A DNA stretch of 64,000 nucleotides, from assembly GCF_037975235.1 (NCBI RefSeq), contig NZ_CP150241.1, forward strand, positions 6,014,001 through 6,078,000, read 5' to 3'. Both the position numbers and the translations under genes were made by a program. The notes under the pieces are model-generated. The model ran no database searches, was not told where the DNA came from, and saw nothing but the letters and a program-made list of their open reading frames with translations. This DNA comes from Paenibacillus sp. FSL R5-0341. GTDB lineage: Bacteria > Bacillota > Bacilli > Paenibacillales > Paenibacillaceae. Numbering within the stretch: position 1 is the first letter of the stretch; every line of letters starts with the position of its first letter. Shown piece by piece: positions 26,499 through 35,402 of this stretch.

Positions 26499-26541
26499 TG
26501 CTTGTGATACTTGTCCATTCTTCTATTTTCAGACAAAACAG

Positions 26542-26571
26542 AAAAAAGTCCTGATCCAGAAATCGGATCAG
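26542..26571 (-). terminator. Terminator of hemD
   Basis: CTGATCCgatttctGGATCAG then GACTTTTTT on the minus strand, about 90 nt after the hemD stop. It separates hemD from the cob promoter. Confidence 0.8.
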
Positions 26572-26660
26572 AACCAGGAGTAAGCTATGCATATACGATT
26601 CGTTTTAAATCATCCAACTACCTTAGGATTGAATACACGTTAATACATATTGATCAACTG

Positions 26661-27497
26661 TTATTGCAGGCCACGAACTTTGTCCGCATGCCCCGCCGCA
26701 AAGTAACGTCCGAGTTCAACGATGAGTGCGCCCATCTTCTCTTCCTCTGGAATGACCAGCGCCTCAATGCCCTCTTCACGCATGGAGTTTGCTGTGACTT
26801 TCCCTACAGAGGCAGGGATTACACCTTGTCTGAAGGCTGCGAGCATCGGTTCAAGCTTGTCCTGCGATGCTGCATATTCAGTCAGAAACCGGACCTGCGG
26901 TCCACTCGTGAAGGCAACCGCATCAACCTCACGCTGTATAATCTCATTTAAAAGCAGTTCCAGCTCTGCCTCTTCCGGCGGTACATGGCGATAAGGCAGC
27001 ACTTGACGAACAATTGCCCCTTGTTCTTCCAACCAGGCTACAAGCTTGGGAGCTGTCTCCCCGTGAAGCTGCAACATAACCTTTTTTCCTTTAAGATCAT
27101 GGGATGCGAATTCACGAATGAGCCCGTCCGTACTACCATCATCATCTCGTACCAGCGGCGTTAACTTGCGCTTTCTGAGTGCATTTACCGTCTTGTACCC
27201 TCTGGCTGCAATCGGGGATTCCGACAATGCATCCAGTAATTTTCCCGCCACTTCCATATCCTCGGCCATCTCAAACAAAGCGTCCAATCCCATGCCCGTG
27301 GTCAATACCGCCCAGTCCGGCGGGTCCGAGATCCAGGATACCAGCCCGTCCCTGATATTCCGGTCATCCAGAAATACCGTTCCCTGTGCCGGTCGCACAA
27401 GCGGGATTCCACCCATTTTTTCAACCAGTAAGGACATTTCTTTCGATTTTCGTGGTCCTGTCAATGCTACACGTACACCTGCCAAATGTTGAGCCAT
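26661..27497 (-). CDS. hemD: Uroporphyrinogen-III synthase
   Basis: The 278-residue protein starts at ATG 27495-27497 with GGGGGG 7 nt upstream. VRVALTGPRKSKEM at the N-terminus, AARGYKTVNALRK in the middle and VDAVAFTSGPQVRFL near 195 are typical of HemD (two-lobed fold). It closes hydroxymethylbilane to uroporphyrinogen III, the branch-point precursor of heme, siroheme and B12. It is on its own transcript next to the cob operon. A second copy elsewhere, in a hem operon, is likely but not visible here. Confidence 0.85.
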   Translation of the reverse strand: MAQHLAGVRVALTGPRKSKEMSLLVEKMGGIPLVRPAQGTVFLDDRNIRDGLVSWISDPPDWAVLTTGMGLDALFEMAEDMEVAGKLLDALSESPIAARGYKTVNALRKRKLTPLVRDDDGSTDGLIREFASHDLKGKKVMLQLHGETAPKLVAWLEEQGAIVRQVLPYRHVPPEEAELELLLNEIIQREVDAVAFTSGPQVRFLTEYAASQDKLEPMLAAFRQGVIPASVGKVTANSMREEGIEALVIPEEEKMGALIVELGRYFAAGHADKVRGLQ

Positions 27498-27629
27498 TCA
27501 TGTTCCCCCCGTTAGTTCAGCCGAATGTTCATCTCAGTCTGACTACAGTATACAGGGTACTTCTGTGAAGGGAAACTGCACTTCCTCTCTTTTTGCCCGT
27601 TCATCTATAACGATTTTTGATGGAATGTA

Positions 27630-28772
27630 TCAGGAAGGCTGGAGTTCTCCACCGTGAGAATCCTTCCGTCCTTTCTCTACATCCTTCATGGAATCTTTCG
27701 ATTCTTGTGCCTTCTTTTTGCGAGGACGAAGGAAAAGAAACAGCACGAGAGGGAACATCACTTCAAATACAATGGCGATCCATGTCCATTCCCGAGTAAA
27801 TCGATAGAGCTGAATTGCGTTTCTGAAAAACCAGAAGGCACAGACAAAACCCACCAGCGCGACTGGGCCTGTCATGACCTTTCCCGATACGTTCGGGATC
27901 ATCCGCTTCAATCCCCAGCAGACAAAATACAGATCAAATGCAATTTTCGTAATCATGGTAGGCAAGGTTGCCGCTGCCAGCGCCAGGTCAAACCGGTCCA
28001 GAAAGTCACTGATTTGCAACTGCCTTGCCAGTTCATACGAAGGGTATACCAGTCTGGAGGCGATAGGCACACCAATCGACGTGATGGTTTCCACCATAAT
28101 CAGAATCATCAGCAATCCGGAAATAATCATCCCCCAGAACACAGGTTTGAAGCGAAAATCACTGCCCTTGACGACGAAAGGCAATGCGATCATCTCTCCA
28201 TAAAAAGAAAATATGTACCAGCTCCCTTTTCCCACACCCGCGGGATCGACATGAAAGTAGGGCATCAGATTATCCATATTCACCTGCTGAATCAGCATGA
28301 AAGGCACAATTACAGAATTCAACAGGAACAGGGTAACATACAGTTCTGCCATTCCGATCAACGAGCCAAGCCCACCTCTGACGATAAATACCGCCATAAT
28401 CATAAGTGACAATACCACAATTGAAATCGGTGTCGTTTCCAGCAACGTTATGCTGACGTAATCACCAATTAATCGGATATCTCTTGCAAATACGAAGAAA
28501 AAAAACAGAATGTACATTACGCCTGCGAGCCTTCCCAACAAGGGGAACCTCTCAACTAACGCTTCAAACAGATCCTGGTTCGGAAATCTCCGCTGAACCC
28601 GGCTGATCATCCACATGGATACAAGCATCACCAAAACGACTGGTACATACGAGAGGTAAGCGTGCTGTTCCGCATAAAAGATGGCCTGTGCATGGGGCTG
28701 AATCAACGTACCCGTAATACTAAGCAGCAGCACGAGCAACACGATCTGTCGATGAGTCACACTCTGATTCAT
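27630..28772 (-). CDS. gerB: Spore germinant receptor B subunit (GerAB/GerKB family permease)
   Basis: The start is the ATG at 28770-28772, 6 nt behind AGGAGG; an in-frame codon upstream lacks a site. The 380-residue protein has about 10 hydrophobic helices in the amino acid-polyamine-organocation fold of the endospore germination permeases. It forms the receptor with the A and C subunits in the spore inner membrane and is the part that binds the nutrient. Last of the ger genes on this strand. The nutrient is unknown. Confidence 0.93.
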   Translation of the reverse strand: MNQSVTHRQIVLLVLLLSITGTLIQPHAQAIFYAEQHAYLSYVPVVLVMLVSMWMISRVQRRFPNQDLFEALVERFPLLGRLAGVMYILFFFFVFARDIRLIGDYVSITLLETTPISIVVLSLMIMAVFIVRGGLGSLIGMAELYVTLFLLNSVIVPFMLIQQVNMDNLMPYFHVDPAGVGKGSWYIFSFYGEMIALPFVVKGSDFRFKPVFWGMIISGLLMILIMVETITSIGVPIASRLVYPSYELARQLQISDFLDRFDLALAAATLPTMITKIAFDLYFVCWGLKRMIPNVSGKVMTGPVALVGFVCAFWFFRNAIQLYRFTREWTWIAIVFEVMFPLVLFLFLRPRKKKAQESKDSMKDVEKGRKDSHGGELQPS

Positions 28773-28834
28773 ATAGTACCTCCTTTCCATCATTTATTAT
28801 TTAATCTGTACTCCGCACCATCCTTAGTCTCTAT

Positions 28835-29056
28835 CTATGGTAACGGTAAGAATCGCTGAATCACATGGCTGATCCATACCGCTACAAAAAAGGTTTTGCT
28901 CAAATGGGTGATATATAACCAAATGCCTGTTCCCAATGCAATCAGCCCATAGGATAACCAGCGATTAATAACTGCCGCCTGCTTCAGATGTCTGAAATCC
29001 ATCACAATAACAACGATAACCATCCCCAGATAAGTGAACAAAAGTGGTTTAATCAT
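28835..29056 (-). CDS. Two-TM small protein, probable germinant receptor D subunit
   Basis: The 73-residue protein starts at ATG 29054-29056 with GAGGAGG 9 nt upstream, and this start overlaps the end of gerC. Two hydrophobic stretches (about residues 4-20 and 35-55) predict two membrane helices. Small two-helix D subunits are known beside some germinant receptor operons in Bacillus species and modulate receptor function. The position between gerC and gerB and the ribosome binding site make this a real gene. Identity is by size, topology and context, not by a motif. Confidence 0.7.
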   Translation of the reverse strand: MIKPLLFTYLGMVIVVIVMDFRHLKQAAVINRWLSYGLIALGTGIWLYITHLSKTFFVAVWISHVIQRFLPLP

Positions 29057-30248
29057 GTACGATATCCTCCTCAACGACACCGATCGGTTTATTGACTACC
29101 CCTACATTTTCAATAATGACATGCGGGATAACGTTCACCTCAACATCAGGATAGATATCATCCCATCGATCCTTCATTTTGTCCCACTCTTTAGGCAAGT
29201 GCTGATGGATGGATCGACCGATCCCGAGAATATCGGCATGATATTTTTGCTGAATTAATCGAACGCCTTCAACGATATCCTCTTTTATTTTTTTGTGGAT
29301 CGCGTCATTTAGTTTCAGTATCTCTTCCTCACGCAGATCACCGTAATTCGATTCGTTATCTACTACGACTCCTTTGGCGTACAATTGAACGGTCACGGTA
29401 ACCTTGTCATCCTTCACAGTAGGGTGAAGTGAAGAATTGTTCTCGTTCAGCTTGATGAATATATCTCCTTCTCCGCGTGGAGACTTGACCATAATTTCCG
29501 GCGCATTGGCTTCCCCCATAGCGAGAATCAGGGCATCGGCGGGGGCCTTGTCGATCATGCCAACCAGCTTGTCTTTCTTAAACACGGCCAATCCATCCAG
29601 TTTGATATTTGTTTTGACATCCTTCCAATCTTTTGGAACATTGTCCACTTTCGAAGCAACCGGCAGGAATGGATCTACGCCATCACTAAGAATGGCATCT
29701 ATAAACGTTTTGAGTGAACGCGGATTCCGCATATTTAGTAAGCATAGCTCTCTCACCATCTCGGATGGGAATTTTTCTATAGGTGCATCCGTATCCATCA
29801 CAGCGTATGCCTCACCTTTGGTAACGACTGGCAATGCTGAGAATCGGTTAAGTGGGTAACGTGTAAACAAATCGAGCATGGAGGCCACGCCATCCCGGGC
29901 AAGATCCTCTCCAATTAGAATGGTTCGGCGGTGCGCATAATAAATCTTGCGAGATAGCGCTTTTTGACCCTCGAGTGAAGTCCCCCGAAGTGTCTTCGCC
30001 GTATTGGACAACATGAACCATGATTTGTCCCCGCTTGTACCTCCGCCGCCTCCCGTACTGCCAGAAGCACCGGATTGACCGGGAAGCGCAATCTGCAGAC
30101 TGGATCTGTAATTTTCCCCCTCCTTATCGACCGCTATGCCAATCACAAAGGCAACATCATTAATCTCCTTACGATCCCAGCATCCTGCTATGAAAAGGGT
30201 ACATAGCAGCAACATCAATACAGCGCGAATTTTTCGAATAAGAAACAT
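29049..30248 (-). CDS. gerC: Spore germinant receptor C subunit, Ger(x)C lipoprotein
   Basis: The start is the ATG at 30246-30248, preceded by AAGGATGG; an upstream in-frame start lacks a site. The 399-residue protein has a lipoprotein signal with LCTLFIAGC (lipobox, Cys 25), then CWDRKEINDVAFVIGIAVD, the Ger(x)C signature. It is the lipoprotein of the receptor, anchored outside the spore inner membrane. Its stop overlaps the start of the small D-like gene. Confidence 0.93.
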   Translation of the reverse strand: MFLIRKIRAVLMLLLCTLFIAGCWDRKEINDVAFVIGIAVDKEGENYRSSLQIALPGQSGASGSTGGGGGTSGDKSWFMLSNTAKTLRGTSLEGQKALSRKIYYAHRRTILIGEDLARDGVASMLDLFTRYPLNRFSALPVVTKGEAYAVMDTDAPIEKFPSEMVRELCLLNMRNPRSLKTFIDAILSDGVDPFLPVASKVDNVPKDWKDVKTNIKLDGLAVFKKDKLVGMIDKAPADALILAMGEANAPEIMVKSPRGEGDIFIKLNENNSSLHPTVKDDKVTVTVQLYAKGVVVDNESNYGDLREEEILKLNDAIHKKIKEDIVEGVRLIQQKYHADILGIGRSIHQHLPKEWDKMKDRWDDIYPDVEVNVIPHVIIENVGVVNKPIGVVEEDIVHD

Positions 30249-30252
30249 GTGT

Positions 30253-31842
30253 TCACCATCCTTCCTCAGCTTCAGGCGAACCATTGATCTTTTCATTCAT
30301 CCGTTTCTGGTTATCCTGAACCGTAGAAGGACGATTAATCATTTTCCACCACGGCACACGAATGAGAATATCTTTGGTATCTGTTTTGCTGTACGGGCTA
30401 AGACCTGACAGATATGGCACACCAAACGAAGTCATCTGTGTCAGATGCACCGAGATCAGGACCAAACCAATCACAATACCATACAGTCCGAGCATGCCCG
30501 CCAGTAACATGATGGGAAATCGCAGCAAACGCACCGTAATCGCAAAGTTAAACCGCGGAATCGTGAAGGAAGCTATACCTGTCATCGATACAATAATAAC
30601 CATCGGCGCCGATACAATCCCCGCCTGAACTGCGGCCTGTCCGATCACGAGTGCACCGAGGATACTGACGGCCTGACCCACCGTTTTGGGTAACCTGACC
30701 CCGGCTTCCCGGAGGGCTTCGAACGATAGCTCCATGATGAGGGCTTCCACCAGAGCCGGGAAAGGGATGGCTTCCCGAGCACCGGCAATACTCAGAATCA
30801 GCGTGGTAGGCAACATATCCTGATGAAAAGTCGTGATCGAGATATACAAGGCGGGTAGGAATAGAGCGATAGCTACGAATAAAAAGCGGATCCAGCGTAC
30901 CAGATTACTGATGAAGAATCGTTCATAGTAGTCCTCGCTGGCCTGAAGCATCTGCCACATCGTAACTGGAGCAATCAACGCAAAGGGAGTACCGTCTACC
31001 ATAATGGCAAACCGCCCTTCCAACAGGTTGCCTGCTACCGTATCCGGACGCTCGGAATAGTGCATTTGCGGGAATGGCGAATACGGGTGGTCCTCAATCA
31101 ATTCCTCGATATAACCTGTCTCCAAAATGCCGTCGATGCTTATTTTTTCCAGACGTTTCTTCACGTCCCGTATCAACTTGGGATCAGCAATATCCTCAAT
31201 ATAGGTCAGAACGATATCCGTCTTGGTTTCTGTACCGAGGGTCATACTAACCATCTTGAGTGAGGGTGTTTTTAGCTTAAACCGTAATAAAGCCGTGTTC
31301 ACGCGCAGCGTTTCGGTAAATCCCTCTCGCGGTCCCCGAATTACGGATTCCGTCTGAGGTTCCTCTACACCGCGTCTTACGCCGCCTTTTACGTTGAACA
31401 TCCAGGCTTCGCTACTGCCATCGACCACCAGAAGGGCCGAGGATGCCAGTACCCCTTCTGTCGCAGCTGCCCAGGTTTCAACGCGCTTCACTTGGGTCAG
31501 CTCAACGGTTGTATCATCCAGCGGAACATCAGGTTTATCTGTTCTCTGCTGCACCAGCCCTCGGATAATCGGACGCAGCATATGCTCCTGGATATCGGCC
31601 GAGTTCACAATGCCTTCAATATAGACCAGAAGTCCTTTGACTTCTGGTGTAATCATAACGTTGCGGAAAACCACATCAGAACAATCGGAGAAGATTTCCT
31701 TTACCGCCTGAATCTGAGTTTCATGTATTGTACTGATCGGCTGCCGAATAAAAGGCGGGGACGGCAGTCCCAGAGGGATATGTTTTTTTTCTTCTCGTTC
31801 GGGTTGTCGGGACTTGTCTTTCCCGGATGTTTTGTCTGCCAT
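30253..31842 (-). CDS. gerA: Spore germinant receptor A subunit (GerA family)
   Basis: The 529-residue protein starts at ATG 31840-31842 with CGGAGGGG upstream. It has a soluble N-terminal part, then five or so membrane helices and the AREAIPFPALVEALIMELSFEALREAG block, a GerA family signature. It forms the core of the nutrient receptor that triggers germination. The operon order is gerA, gerC, D-like gene, gerB. The stop is 4 nt from the start of gerC. Confidence 0.95.
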   Translation of the reverse strand: MADKTSGKDKSRQPEREEKKHIPLGLPSPPFIRQPISTIHETQIQAVKEIFSDCSDVVFRNVMITPEVKGLLVYIEGIVNSADIQEHMLRPIIRGLVQQRTDKPDVPLDDTTVELTQVKRVETWAAATEGVLASSALLVVDGSSEAWMFNVKGGVRRGVEEPQTESVIRGPREGFTETLRVNTALLRFKLKTPSLKMVSMTLGTETKTDIVLTYIEDIADPKLIRDVKKRLEKISIDGILETGYIEELIEDHPYSPFPQMHYSERPDTVAGNLLEGRFAIMVDGTPFALIAPVTMWQMLQASEDYYERFFISNLVRWIRFLFVAIALFLPALYISITTFHQDMLPTTLILSIAGAREAIPFPALVEALIMELSFEALREAGVRLPKTVGQAVSILGALVIGQAAVQAGIVSAPMVIIVSMTGIASFTIPRFNFAITVRLLRFPIMLLAGMLGLYGIVIGLVLISVHLTQMTSFGVPYLSGLSPYSKTDTKDILIRVPWWKMINRPSTVQDNQKRMNEKINGSPEAEEGW

Positions 31843-31951
31843 ATGCCGCCCCTCCGTTCTTATTTTTATACAAGGTAGCTTGTGCCAGACAGCTGGGAAT
31901 TATGTGGTCTTTTTTGCAAAATTACGAATGATTCCTCTGAATGCAGACAGC

Positions 31952-31980
31952 AAAAAGGCCTCTGTATTTAACAGAGACCT
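31952..31980 (-). terminator. Terminator of the 111-aa gene
   Basis: AGGTCTCTG with CAGAGGCCT around TTAAATA, followed by TTTTT on the minus strand, downstream of the stop at 32030. Confidence 0.75.
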
Positions 31981-32015
31981 CCTTAACTATTCCAAAACCT
32001 GTTCAACCTATATTT

Positions 32016-32029
32016 CAGACACGTCCTAG
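32016..32029 (-). repeat. Solo end of the R3 inverted-repeat element
   Basis: CAGACACGTCCTAG matches the arm of the 170 bp element at 53540-53709 (13 of 14 bases). It directly precedes the stop codon of the 111-aa gene. Confidence 0.4.
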
Positions 32030-32365
32030 TTAATCGGCAAAATAATCTTCAGGGACATAACGAATCTCCGACTTCGCATAAATGCTCAGCGTGTGACGCT
32101 CCCTGTCGTACTCTACCCGCTCACCCTCTACGTAGTACCAGTGCTTCAAAAGGGGCTGATCCTTGCGTTGAACGAAACGAAATACGTTCAGTTCCTGTCT
32201 AAGCTCCATAATCTGTTCCACAGTCTGCTCGTCCAGGCCAGTAACAGTAAATATAAAACCTGTGCCCTCCTGCTGGAACCGATAGGACAGCGCATCTGTT
32301 TTGCTATTCGCGAGTCCTCGTCCAGTTACTGCATGTTTAACCATAAACCATTCCTGTTGCGCCAT
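32030..32365 (-). CDS. Hypothetical protein, 111 aa
   Basis: It starts at ATG 32363-32365 with AAGGAGG upstream. The protein has no recognised motif: mixed alpha/beta composition with a beta-rich C-terminus (VEYDRERHTLSIYAKSEIRYV) and no membrane segment or signal peptide. It has its own terminator and lies between the ger operon and the pirin gene. Function unknown. Confidence 0.7.
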   Translation of the reverse strand: MAQQEWFMVKHAVTGRGLANSKTDALSYRFQQEGTGFIFTVTGLDEQTVEQIMELRQELNVFRFVQRKDQPLLKHWYYVEGERVEYDRERHTLSIYAKSEIRYVPEDYFAD

Positions 32366-32409
32366 AAGTGTATATCCTCCTTCATCTTGGATTTCACTCC
32401 ATCAGCCAT

Positions 32410-33111
32410 TTACGGCAGATCAATGATCATATAGAACGTGTCTTCGTTTGCTTGCAGCTCTATTGAATCCCGCTGTTCCACACGAGCCGTGTCTCCTTCA
32501 TTCAACAGGTGCTCTCCATTCAATTCCAGCTTGCCTTCAATGGAGAAAATGTACATCCGGCGGCCCGTATCCTGATTAAAGGTTAATGTCTCGTCTTTGG
32601 TCAAACGGCCAAGGTAGATCGTCATATCCTGATGAATGGTCGCAACTCTTGGACCTCCGTCTGGCGATACAATAGGTACAAGCTTTCCTGCGAGTGCTGC
32701 TGGATCAAATGATGTGGTCTCATAGGAGGGTTGCAACCCTTTCGTATGCGGCATGAACCAGAGCTGGAGCAAACGTACCTCTTCGGTATCAGATGCATTA
32801 TGCTCGGTATGAATCATGCCACTGCCAGCTGACATTCGCTGAATACCGCCAAATGCAGTAACGGCCACGTTGCCCAGGTTATCCTCATGTCGTAGCTTGC
32901 CGTTCAGTACGATGGATACAATCTCCATGTCACTATGTGGGTGAGCCCCAAAACCGCGACCTGGCGCAATCACATCGTCGTTCGCTACCCGCATCGGTCC
33001 AAACGCCGTATTCTCCCGGTCCTGGTATTCTCCAAAGGAAAAGCTGTGACTGCCACGGAGCCAGCCTCGATCAAAGCTGGAGCGGGCATCGGATGGAATG
33101 ACGTTAATCAT
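32410..33111 (-). CDS. Pirin family protein
   Basis: The start is ATG 33109-33111, 9 nt behind GAGGAGG; an upstream ATG is within the site itself. The 233-residue bicupin protein has GFGAHPHSDMEIVSIVLNG (metal ligands HPHSDME) and SAGSGMIHTEHNAS, the cupin motifs of the pirin/YhaK family. Such proteins are iron-binding; some have quercetin 2,3-dioxygenase activity and others respond to oxidative stress. It is followed on the same strand by the 111-aa gene. Confidence 0.92.
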   Translation of the reverse strand: MINVIPSDARSSFDRGWLRGSHSFSFGEYQDRENTAFGPMRVANDDVIAPGRGFGAHPHSDMEIVSIVLNGKLRHEDNLGNVAVTAFGGIQRMSAGSGMIHTEHNASDTEEVRLLQLWFMPHTKGLQPSYETTSFDPAALAGKLVPIVSPDGGPRVATIHQDMTIYLGRLTKDETLTFNQDTGRRMYIFSIEGKLELNGEHLLNEGDTARVEQRDSIELQANEDTFYMIIDLP

Positions 33112-33323
33112 AAAATGCATCCTCCTCATCTTAATTTGATGTACTCAACTTCAAATTTATATTCTAATTTTTATTTAGTAACATACTTATTCTCATTGTA
33201 TCAGAACAGTGGCATATCGTCCAAACAAGGCGAAACGGCTGTCACCGTCCTCTAGCGACTCAGCGTGTTTCATTCCGAAGAAATATAGAGAAGGATGGTG
33301 AAATAATATACTTCCATATATTT

Positions 33324-33394
33324 AAAAAAAGCTCTCTACTAATCAGCCCGGTTCGCAAATCCATTTCCCGAACCGGCCTGGTCAATAAAGAGCC
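33324..33394 (-). terminator. Terminator of the DoxX gene
   Basis: Nested stems GCTCT/AGAGC and CCGGTTCG/CGAACCGG, followed by T7 on the minus strand. Confidence 0.75.
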
Positions 33395-33449
33395 TCGTTG
33401 CAGAACTCATCCTGCAATTCAATATTTTTTTAAGCGATCGTTAGTCAGT

Positions 33450-33863
33450 TCAAGCACTCACATTCTGGCGAGCGTTCCCCTGTCTGGAGAAAAGATGATC
33501 TACAGCCAGGAAGCGGCTTCCTGTGAAAAGCAGTGTCAGGGAACCCGCCAGCAGCAAGTAATCGAACTCGGTACCACTCATGAACGGCTCACCCACTTTG
33601 GCTGTAAGCAGAACGCCACCCATAACGATGACAAACAAGGCAGCAAACACACGTGTTCCCAGACCCAGAATCATCGCCGCACCACCCACCAACTCAATAA
33701 TGGCTACAACCGATGCAAGAAATCCGGGAATACCGATACTTTCGAAGAAACCTACCGTACCGCTGATTCCACCTTCGAATTTACTCCAACCGTGCAATAC
33801 AAAGATCAAACCGATCATAATCCTTGAGAAAAGTAATCCTATCTCTACACTTTTGTTATTCAT
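33450..33863 (-). CDS. DoxX family membrane protein
   Basis: The start is the ATG at 33861-33863, 9 nt behind GGAGG; two earlier in-frame ATGs are too close to or inside the site. The 137-residue protein has four hydrophobic helices with the DoxX pattern: FSRIMIGLIFVLHGWSKF, IIELVGGAAMILGL and a GEPFMSG-type loop. In other bacteria DoxX members form part of oxidoreductase or thiol-stress complexes. The neighbouring catalase and pirin fit a redox-stress setting, though not one operon. Confidence 0.88.
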   Translation of the reverse strand: MNNKSVEIGLLFSRIMIGLIFVLHGWSKFEGGISGTVGFFESIGIPGFLASVVAIIELVGGAAMILGLGTRVFAALFVIVMGGVLLTAKVGEPFMSGTEFDYLLLAGSLTLLFTGSRFLAVDHLFSRQGNARQNVSA

Positions 33864-33914
33864 GTTCATCTTCCTCCCTAGTGTTATATTCAACTCACAT
33901 TTAGCCAAGTTGAT

Positions 33915-34775
33915 TTATCCAATGGACCAAACAAACAAGATAGACAGCAACAGGAAAACGGTAGCCGACATCAGAACAGCATAGCGTGGCAATCTCAGCG
34001 TTACGTCCTTTTCCGGGTCAAGCAGACGTGAAATCCGCACATTTACGGAGGTATCTGCAAATGAAGATTGAACGGTCAGTTCTTTGGCTCCCCAAGGCTC
34101 AGGACAAGCCCGGAGCAGCTTGAGCAAAGCACTGCCAATGCCTGCCACATTGCCTGTACGCTCGATGGCCTCATTGTCCGCCAGAATCTCTCTCACGATA
34201 TTGTAATGTTTCGACGTATGCTTCAATACGGGAATATAAGGCATCATGATTGCAAACACCGACAACAGCGTCGTCTTCAGTGGGTCACGGTGCCACAGAT
34301 GATGGACTTCGTGGTACACAACTGCGGTCTCCTCTTCAGCATCCAGCATCGTCAGAAGTCCCGTGGAGAGTACGATGCAAGGTTTCCATAAACCGATTGT
34401 AAATGCAACCGGCGATGGCTTGTCCACCACAATGAATCCGGGCTGTCCGAGATGGTGATACCTGGACTCCAGTTCGCGGGATAACGCACGAACCTCCATG
34501 GAACGGAGTTTACGCACAGCTGCCCTGGTTTTCATCATACGAACCGTTAGCAACCAACCTGTTCCGGCAAATGTTAGCAACACCAGTGCCAGCAGGAAAT
34601 GTCCAACGGATAGCCATCCCAGACGACTCATCCAATGATTGCAGAGCCAGAGCAGATTAAACGGGATATCCCAGCCAAAAATTTTGTACATCGCGTACAT
34701 GAACATCTGCATGAACACGAGTAACGGAATGCCAAACCCGACGGTAAACAAAAGCTTCGAGCGGGCCTTCCACAT
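33915..34775 (-). CDS. M56 (BlaR1-like) membrane metalloprotease
   Basis: The start is ATG 34773-34775, right after the stop of the BlaI-type gene. The 286-residue protein has helices near the N-terminus, the zinc protease motif HEVHH (HExxH) and a final helix. The family protease cleaves its partner repressor or regulates it. BlaR1 and MecR1 have an extra penicillin-binding sensor of about 250 residues; here it is absent, so this is a short form with an unknown signal. It is paired with the BlaI-type repressor. Confidence 0.88.
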   Translation of the reverse strand: MWKARSKLLFTVGFGIPLLVFMQMFMYAMYKIFGWDIPFNLLWLCNHWMSRLGWLSVGHFLLALVLLTFAGTGWLLTVRMMKTRAAVRKLRSMEVRALSRELESRYHHLGQPGFIVVDKPSPVAFTIGLWKPCIVLSTGLLTMLDAEEETAVVYHEVHHLWHRDPLKTTLLSVFAIMMPYIPVLKHTSKHYNIVREILADNEAIERTGNVAGIGSALLKLLRACPEPWGAKELTVQSSFADTSVNVRISRLLDPEKDVTLRLPRYAVLMSATVFLLLSILFVWSIG

Positions 34776-34776
34776 C

Positions 34777-35193
34777 TTAATCGCTATCCTTTTTCCATTG
34801 TTTGATCTTCTGTTCCAGGCGTTCAATCAGACCCGCATCTGCTTCATCCAGCGCATCCAGCATATGATTCAATGCCAACGCTCCGAATTCATCCACCAAC
34901 TCATGTGACAGTTCCTTGGATTGGTCGTTCATAAACTCCTCCTTGCTCTGTACCGGTTGGTACATAGATGTTCTGCCCTTTTGTGTCTTGCCAAGCAGTC
35001 CTTTGTCCACGAGCCGGTTCATTACGGTCATGACTGTATTAAAATTGACGTCTTTGTCTTGTTCAAGTGCGGTCTGCACTTCACGGATGCTGCTGCCAGG
35101 ACGAGCCCATAAAATGTCCATGATCTTGGCTTCCAGCGGACCGAAAAATCGGTTGAGCCCACGCTCACCCACTTTAAAATTGTGTATTCTCAT
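34777..35193 (-). CDS. BlaI/MecI/CopY family transcriptional repressor
   Basis: The 138-residue protein has the winged-helix region FGPLEAKIMDILWARPGSSIREV and NTVMTVMNRLVDKGLL, followed by a C-terminal dimer helix. It is preceded by GAGGGG 9 nt upstream of ATG 35191-35193. It forms a pair with the M56 protease, and a palindrome at 35210-35226 overlaps its promoter region, so it likely represses itself. The inducer and other targets are not visible. Confidence 0.9.
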   Translation of the reverse strand: MRIHNFKVGERGLNRFFGPLEAKIMDILWARPGSSIREVQTALEQDKDVNFNTVMTVMNRLVDKGLLGKTQKGRTSMYQPVQSKEEFMNDQSKELSHELVDEFGALALNHMLDALDEADAGLIERLEQKIKQWKKDSD

Positions 35194-35209
35194 GTTCTGA
35201 CACCCCTCA

Positions 35210-35226
35210 CACTACCCATTGTAGTG
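35210..35226. promoter_or_regulatory. Candidate operator of the BlaI-type repressor
   Basis: The 17 bp palindrome CACTACccattGTAGTG lies just upstream of the repressor. It resembles the TACTACAnnTGTAGTA-type dyads of the BlaI/MecI group. Confidence 0.6.
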
Positions 35227-35300
35227 CCATCATATGAGAAGTCAACCTCTATGTCAGCTATTTTATGTAAATGATTTGTAAATTTGTTTTCCATTTCAGC

Positions 35301-35351
35301 AAAAAAAGCGAAAGACCGGGAGTTCCGCACGTTCGCGGTTCTGCCCGATCT
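35301..35351 (-). terminator. Terminator of the catalase gene
   Basis: AAGATCGGG with CCCGGTCTT as outer arms and CCGC/GCGG inside, followed by T7 on the minus strand about 50 nt past the stop. Confidence 0.75.
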
Positions 35352-35402
35352 TCACCGAAAATCAGCCCATATGATGTTGTAGAACATGGTTAAACTGTAT
35401 TT

